A stretch of 64,000 nucleotides of DNA, taken from positions 387,001 to 451,000 of the forward strand of contig NC_016146.1 in NCBI RefSeq assembly GCF_000233435.1, given 5' to 3'. The translations under genes and the position numbers were made by a program. The stretch is from Blattabacterium sp. (Mastotermes darwiniensis) str. MADAR (lineage in GTDB: Bacteria; Bacteroidota; Bacteroidia; Flavobacteriales; Blattabacteriaceae). Position 1 is the stretch's first letter. Each line of letters starts with the position of its first letter. Of this stretch, positions 59,837 to 64,000 are shown piece by piece. A model generated the notes under the pieces. It was not told the DNA's origin, did no database searches, and was given only the letters and a program-made list of their open reading frames with translations.

Positions 59837-61303
59837 TTATTTTATACAATAATTGAAATAATTGGGAGATTCTTTCGTTATACTCACACTATGTGGATGA
59901 TTCTCTTTTAATCCAGAATTTGTGATCCTTACAAATTTTCCCATTATCATCAATTCTTTAATGGTTGATACTCCACAATAACCCATTCCAGAACGTAATC
60001 CTCCACATATCTGATAAATAACATCTTTCATTGCCCCTCTATAAGGAACTCTTGCTTCTATTCCTTCTGGAACATACTTTTCGTTAAAATGAAAATAACG
60101 ATCTCCACTTCCTTTTTTCATAGACACTAAAGACCCCATACCTACATATGTTTTAAACTTTCTTCCTTGAAAAATAATTTCTTCTCCCGGGGCTTCATCT
60201 GTTCCTGCAAATAAACTACCAATCATCACAGAACTTGCTCCAGCAGCAATAGCTTTTACTATATCTCCTGAATATCTTATTCCACCATCAGAAATAACAT
60301 TAACATTTCTTGTTTTTGCATATTCATAAACATCATTGATGGCAGTAATTTGAGGCATTCCAACACCAGCTATAACTCTTGTTGTACAAATAGAACCGGA
60401 TCCTATTCCTACTTTTAAAATAGTAGATCCCGCATCTATCAAATCTTTTGCAGCTTTCCTAGTTACAACATTACCAGCTACTAAGGTTAATTTTGGAAAA
60501 TTATTTCGAATAGATTTTATTGTTTTCAACACCCCAATAGAATGACCATGAGCCGAATCTATAACGATCAGATCTACACCAAATTTCATTAGGGCTTCTA
60601 CTCTATCTAAAGTATTTTTATCCGTTCCTACAGCTGCTCCTACACGTAAACGACCTTTGGAATCTTTACAGGCATTGGGATATTCTATTAAATTATCTAT
60701 ATCTCTAATTGTAATTAAACCTACTAATTTTTGAAAATCATCTACAATAGGTAATTTTTCTATTCTTTCTTTCAAAAGAATATTTTTTGCTTTTTCTAGA
60801 GTTATATTTTTTTTGGTAGAAGTGATCAAATTTTCTTTTGTCATCACATCTTCTACCAAGGAATCTAAATCCATACGATACTTGATATCTCTATTGGTTA
60901 TAATTCCAACTAAAGTATGATCTTTTTCAACAACAGGAAGTCCAGAAATATGATAGGTATTCATAAGGAATCGTGCTTCTCGAAGTGTAGAATTTCTAGA
61001 AAGGGTTATTGGATCATCTATCATTCCACTTTCACTTCTTTTTACCTTATAAACTTCCTCTGATTGATTTTTGATATTCATATTCTTATGAATAATTCCT
61101 ATACCTCCTTCTCTAGCTATGGATATAGCTAAAGAAGATTCCGTCACTGTATCCATAGCAGAACTTAATATAGGAATATTTAGTGTAATATCAAACGTTA
61201 AAGAAGTCTTAAGAGATACTTCTGATGGAAGAATTGAAGAATAAGATGGAACTAGTAATACATCATCAAAAGTTAAGGCTTCTTTTAAAATCTTTTTATT
61301 CAT
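59837..61303 (-). CDS. guaB: IMP dehydrogenase
   Basis: Oxidises IMP to XMP for GTP synthesis. The 488 residues form a TIM barrel with two inserted CBS domains (about 95-210; [11 protein letters not shown] and [11 protein letters not shown]). Active-site Cys in [15 protein letters not shown] near residue 304 and the flap with [10 protein letters not shown] are intact. Start is ATG. Confidence 0.98.
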   Translation of the reverse strand: MNKKILKEALTFDDVLLVPSYSSILPSEVSLKTSLTFDITLNIPILSSAMDTVTESSLAISIAREGGIGIIHKNMNIKNQSEEVYKVKRSESGMIDDPITLSRNSTLREARFLMNTYHISGLPVVEKDHTLVGIITNRDIKYRMDLDSLVEDVMTKENLITSTKKNITLEKAKNILLKERIEKLPIVDDFQKLVGLITIRDIDNLIEYPNACKDSKGRLRVGAAVGTDKNTLDRVEALMKFGVDLIVIDSAHGHSIGVLKTIKSIRNNFPKLTLVAGNVVTRKAAKDLIDAGSTILKVGIGSGSICTTRVIAGVGMPQITAINDVYEYAKTRNVNVISDGGIRYSGDIVKAIAAGASSVMIGSLFAGTDEAPGEEIIFQGRKFKTYVGMGSLVSMKKGSGDRYFHFNEKYVPEGIEARVPYRGAMKDVIYQICGGLRSGMGYCGVSTIKELMIMGKFVRITNSGLKENHPHSVSITKESPNYFNYCIK

Positions 61304-61508
61304 AATATTTAAATTTTTTTTCTATAATTTTTATTAAAAAAATATATAATATCCTTATTTTCAAGGAAAAAATAAAAGTCCAAACCTATGTGTAACATTC
61401 CATCATTCATTCTGTTTATTTATTATGGAATAAATACATATTTTTTCATGTCAAATTTTTATATAAATTTGTCCATAATATGTTATAACTGAAATACTAT
61501 TGATTATG

Positions 61509-61769
61509 ATGAAAAAATTAAGAATTATCATTGCAACTATTTTTTTAGCAATATTTTTATTTACAAGTAGTTGTAATAACAAGTCTAAAAACGAGAATCC
61601 CTCTCCAACAACCGAAGAGGAAAAAACATCCAATACTAACAATGAAAATCCAACAAATACAACTCCTCCTACTACACCTAGTGATGAGGAATCATCAAAA
61701 AATGAGGAATCTTCATCCAACAACAAAGATAAGGTAAATACAGAGGAGAACGAGAAAAATAATAAATAG
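61509..61769 (+). CDS. Small low-complexity lipoprotein of unknown function
   Basis: ATG at 61509 (another at 61506) encodes 86 residues. Residues 1-21 are a clear signal peptide (MKK, hydrophobic IIIATIFLAIFLF) ending TSSC, a lipobox with Cys22. The mature about 65 residues are only N, T, S, E, P, K and D with no hydrophobic core, so disordered and likely displayed on an envelope face. No family recognised. It stands alone on the plus strand between minus-strand genes, with 205 bp upstream and a strong hairpin just after it, so it is probably a real, self-contained transcription unit. Confidence 0.72.
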   Translation: MKKLRIIIATIFLAIFLFTSSCNNKSKNENPSPTTEEEKTSNTNNENPTNTTPPTTPSDEESSKNEESSSNNKDKVNTEENEKNNK

Positions 61770-61778
61770 AAAAAAAAA

Positions 61779-61814
61779 GCAAGGAAGAGAAAAAAAATCT
61801 CTCCCTTGCCTTTT
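61779..61814. terminator. Bidirectional hairpin terminator, lipoprotein gene / rplS
   Basis: GCAAGGAAGAGA (61779-61790) pairs with TCTCTCCCTTGC (61798-61809) with a single A-C mismatch, around an A-rich loop, flanked by an A run on the left and TTTT on the right. It lies 9 bp after the lipoprotein stop and just beyond the rplS stop, so it can serve both convergent genes. Confidence 0.85.
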
Positions 61815-61816
61815 GA

Positions 61817-62161
61817 TTAACTTTTTACTCTAGCCTTTTTTCCCTTCAGAAACCTTAAATAATAGATTTTAGATCTACGAACCTTTCCCCTTTTATTCAC
61901 TTCTATTTTTTGTATACTGGGTTGATTCAAAATGAATATACGTTCAATTCCGATATTTCCACTCATTTTACGTACCGTAAAAGTTTTTGTCAACCCTTTT
62001 CCTTTTTTCTTGATAACCAATCCTTTAAAAGATTGAATTCTTATTTTTTCTCCTTCTTTGACTTCAAAAAATACAGTTATGGTATCTCCAGAATTAAATA
62101 AAGGAAAATGATTTTTTTTAATCCATTTCCTCTCTATATATTCTACAAAATTATTCGACAT
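61817..62161 (-). CDS. rplS: 50S ribosomal protein L19
   Basis: The 114 residues show the L19 pattern: FNSGDTITVFFEVKEGEKIRIQSFKGLVIKKKG, then FTVRKMSGNIGIERIFILNQPSI and the end RRSKIYYLRFLKGKKARVK. Sits at the subunit interface. Starts 1 bp after glmM, probably co-transcribed. Confidence 0.96.
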   Translation of the reverse strand: MSNNFVEYIERKWIKKNHFPLFNSGDTITVFFEVKEGEKIRIQSFKGLVIKKKGKGLTKTFTVRKMSGNIGIERIFILNQPSIQKIEVNKRGKVRRSKIYYLRFLKGKKARVKS

Positions 62162-62162
62162 A

Positions 62163-63557
62163 TTAAAACGAATTTTTTATTTCATATAAAATTTCTTTTT
62201 CCAAAAAATTGACTCTTTCTCTTAAAGAACTTTCTATATGTATTCGAACTATATTTTCAGTATTAGATTTTCTTATGTGAATCCATTCATTATTCAGAAA
62301 ATATATCTTAATCCCATCTTTTAAATTCATTTTTTTTCCTTTATATTTCCTTTTTATTCTTTCTAATATTTTTCCAATTTTTTTATTGGAAGATAATCGA
62401 ATTTTTTTTTTCGACATAAAATAATTGGAATATCTTTTTTTTAATTCGGTTAACGATATTTTAGAAAGTTTGGAGATATAAGTTAAAAATAAAGCTATTC
62501 CCACTAAGGCATCTCTTCCATAACGTAAATCTGGATAAATGATACCTCCATTTCCTTCCCCACCAATAACTGCCTTAACCTCTTTCATTTTCTTAACAAC
62601 ATGAACTTCTCCTACAGAAGTCGCATAATAAGGAACTCCTTTATTTATAGATAAATCTTTTAAAGCCTGAGAAGAAGATAAGGTAGTAACAATAGATCCT
62701 AATTTTTCTTTCAATATATAATCAGCAACAGATACTAAAGTATATTCTTCTCCAAAAAAATCTCCATTCTCACAAATAAAAACAACTCTATCCACATCAG
62801 GATCTACAGCAATTCCTAAATCTGCTCCAACTTCTGAAACCTTTTTACAAATTTCTCTTAAATTTTTTTCAATAGGTTCAGGATTATGAATGAAATCTCC
62901 ATGAGGGTCACAATACATTTTTACTACTTTAGCTCCAAAATATTCTTCTAAAAGTATTGGAACGGCTATTCCTCCTGTAGAATTAATTCCATCTACTACT
63001 ATTTTAAATTTATATTTCTGGATTATTTTTTCATCTACCAATGGTAAAGAAAGAATGGTTTCTATATGTTGATGAATATAATTTTTTCTATAGAAATGAG
63101 AACCTAATTGATCCAAAGAGGCAAAATTAAAATATTCTTTTTCTACAATATAGGATAATTTTTCTATATCTTTTTCCGATAAAAATTCTCCTTTAGAATT
63201 AAACATCTTCAATCCATTCCAATTTTTTGGATTATGACTTGCAGTTAACATAACTCCACCATCCGCTTTTTCATTCATTACGGCTATTCCAACAGTAGGA
63301 GTAGTCGATAAACCAATATCAATAACATCGATTCCAAGACTTTGAAAAGTAATAACCAAAAACTGTTGAAACATAGAAGAAGTTGTACGACCATCCCTCC
63401 CCAATATGACCAGATACCTGTTTTTATTTTTATATTTTTTTTTCATCCAGGAAACATATCCTGAAGAAAATTTTATAATTTCTATAGGAGAAAAACCTTT
63501 CCCTACTTTTCCTCCCAATGTTCCTCTTATTCCAGATGAAGATTTTACAAGTGTCAA
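62163..63557 (-). CDS. glmM: Phosphoglucosamine mutase
   Basis: Converts glucosamine-6-phosphate to glucosamine-1-phosphate for peptidoglycan and lipid A precursors. The 464 residues have the phosphoserine loop TASHNPKNWNGLK (Ser near residue 101), metal-binding DPDVDR near 243 and the sugar loop GEGNGG. Related phosphomannomutases look similar; the Bacteroidetes GlmM start MTLVKSSSGIRGT favours GlmM. The start is TTG (63555-63557) in place of the ATG. Confidence 0.87.
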   Translation of the reverse strand: MTLVKSSSGIRGTLGGKVGKGFSPIEIIKFSSGYVSWMKKKYKNKNRYLVILGRDGRTTSSMFQQFLVITFQSLGIDVIDIGLSTTPTVGIAVMNEKADGGVMLTASHNPKNWNGLKMFNSKGEFLSEKDIEKLSYIVEKEYFNFASLDQLGSHFYRKNYIHQHIETILSLPLVDEKIIQKYKFKIVVDGINSTGGIAVPILLEEYFGAKVVKMYCDPHGDFIHNPEPIEKNLREICKKVSEVGADLGIAVDPDVDRVVFICENGDFFGEEYTLVSVADYILKEKLGSIVTTLSSSQALKDLSINKGVPYYATSVGEVHVVKKMKEVKAVIGGEGNGGIIYPDLRYGRDALVGIALFLTYISKLSKISLTELKKRYSNYFMSKKKIRLSSNKKIGKILERIKRKYKGKKMNLKDGIKIYFLNNEWIHIRKSNTENIVRIHIESSLRERVNFLEKEILYEIKNSF

Positions 63558-63664
63558 AAATTAATTGGATTTTTATTATTACAAAAATACAAAATTTTTA
63601 CTCAAATTCTATAGCCTAAAAGATAGAAACTTTTTTTTTGATACATTTGATACAAAAGAATTAT

Positions 63665-64000
63665 TCATTCTGATAAATAATCGTTATCCTCATCAATAGT
63701 TTCAATGAAAAAACTTTCTTGATCAAGAATGTTTTTTTTGTAATCTTCTTCCCATCCAGAAGATGATATTTTCTTTTCTTCAAAATCCATAAATTTAACC
63801 TGATCACTTATAAATCTTAGACGAACCTTTCCCAATCCTCCGTTTCTATGTTTAGCAATAATTATTTCCGCTTGACCAATACAAGAATCTTTTTCCTCAG
63901 TATCCCAAGTATGGAATCCATAATATTCAGGTCTATAAATAAACAAAACAATATCGGCATCTTGTTCAATAGCTCCTGATTCACGTAAATCAGATAACAA
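63665..64000 (-). CDS. dnaB: Replicative DNA helicase DnaB, C-terminal fragment
   Basis: The gene runs off the right edge; 111 residues of the C-terminus are visible. The sequence LSDLRESGAIEQDADIVLFIYRPEYY is the RecA-fold end characteristic of DnaB, followed by AEIIIAKHRNGGLGKVRLRF with the arginine finger region. A variable acidic tail ends in DNDYLSE. It unwinds DNA at the fork as a hexamer. Confidence 0.95.
   Translation of the reverse strand: MLSDLRESGAIEQDADIVLFIYRPEYYGFHTWDTEEKDSCIGQAEIIIAKHRNGGLGKVRLRFISDQVKFMDFEEKKISSSGWEEDYKKNILDQESFFIETIDEDNDYLSE

Noticed and set aside
61451-61726. Antisense open frame over the small lipoprotein gene
   Set aside because: Its Ser/Val/Gly-rich sequence is the mirror of the Thr/Asn/Ser/Glu codons; the plus-strand frame has the signal peptide and lipobox.

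Overview
The window is very AT-rich, tightly packed and almost entirely housekeeping. It looks like part of the reduced chromosome of a Bacteroidetes (Flavobacteriia) insect endosymbiont, and gene content and order fit Blattabacterium of cockroaches best. This assignment is inference from family resemblance and gene order, not a database match. Supporting signs are the Bacteroidetes-type omega subunit, PUR-alpha-like DUF3276 protein, ribosomal protein THX and short adenylate kinase, an SRP RNA preceded by a TAnnTTTG box, and the block tRNA-Thr/Tyr/Gly/Thr-tuf-tRNA-Trp-secE-nusG-rplKAJL-rpoBC. No insertion sequences, prophage, CRISPR array or rRNA genes are visible, and no gene-free stretch exceeds 300 bp.

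Layout. 1-11.6 kb: the end of dnaK, then mostly minus-strand genes for phospholipid synthesis (psd, cdsA), membrane proteolysis and insertion (ftsH, yidC), birA, pyrG, the SRP RNA, obgE, adk and a damaged lpd. 11.7-17.8 kb: transaldolase, rpoZ, bamD, ferritin, dapA, an RRM protein, pncB and miaB. 17.8-21.4 kb: a sigma-54 activator, secG and groES-groEL, with a near-consensus -24/-12 element in front of groES. 21.4-31 kb: kdsC, DUF3276, an ABC exporter, nusB-yajC-coaE-thx, a Zn peptidase, NDH-2, menaquinone genes (menF and a hotdog thioesterase), idi and queD. 31-40 kb: gcvT, a MATE transporter, a DEAD-box helicase, aroC, miaA, tRNA-Val, folC and glnS. 40-52.8 kb: the large minus-strand RNA polymerase/ribosomal protein/tuf/tRNA block. 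52.8-64 kb: lspA, ileS, mutS, tRNA-Gly, tRNA-Leu, guaB, a small lipoprotein, rplS, glmM and the end of dnaB.

The genes describe a respiring cell with an outer membrane (BamD, KdsC, LspA and lipoproteins, menaquinone with NDH-2) that still makes compounds of likely value to a host (dapA for lysine, aroC for aromatics, folC).

No new multi-gene system is evident. The notable signals are erosion or unusual solutions in otherwise ordinary genes: a dihydrolipoamide dehydrogenase lacking both redox cysteines and the Rossmann glycine; an lspA whose start is out of frame across an A10 tract; glnS and a MATE gene with no AUG/GUG/UUG able to encode their conserved N-termini (AUA likely); a tRNA-Thr(UGU) with a U-U mismatch in three stems; a tRNA-Val whose sequence supplies the stop codons of both flanking genes; and a sigma-54 activator close to a sigma-54-like box upstream of groESL.
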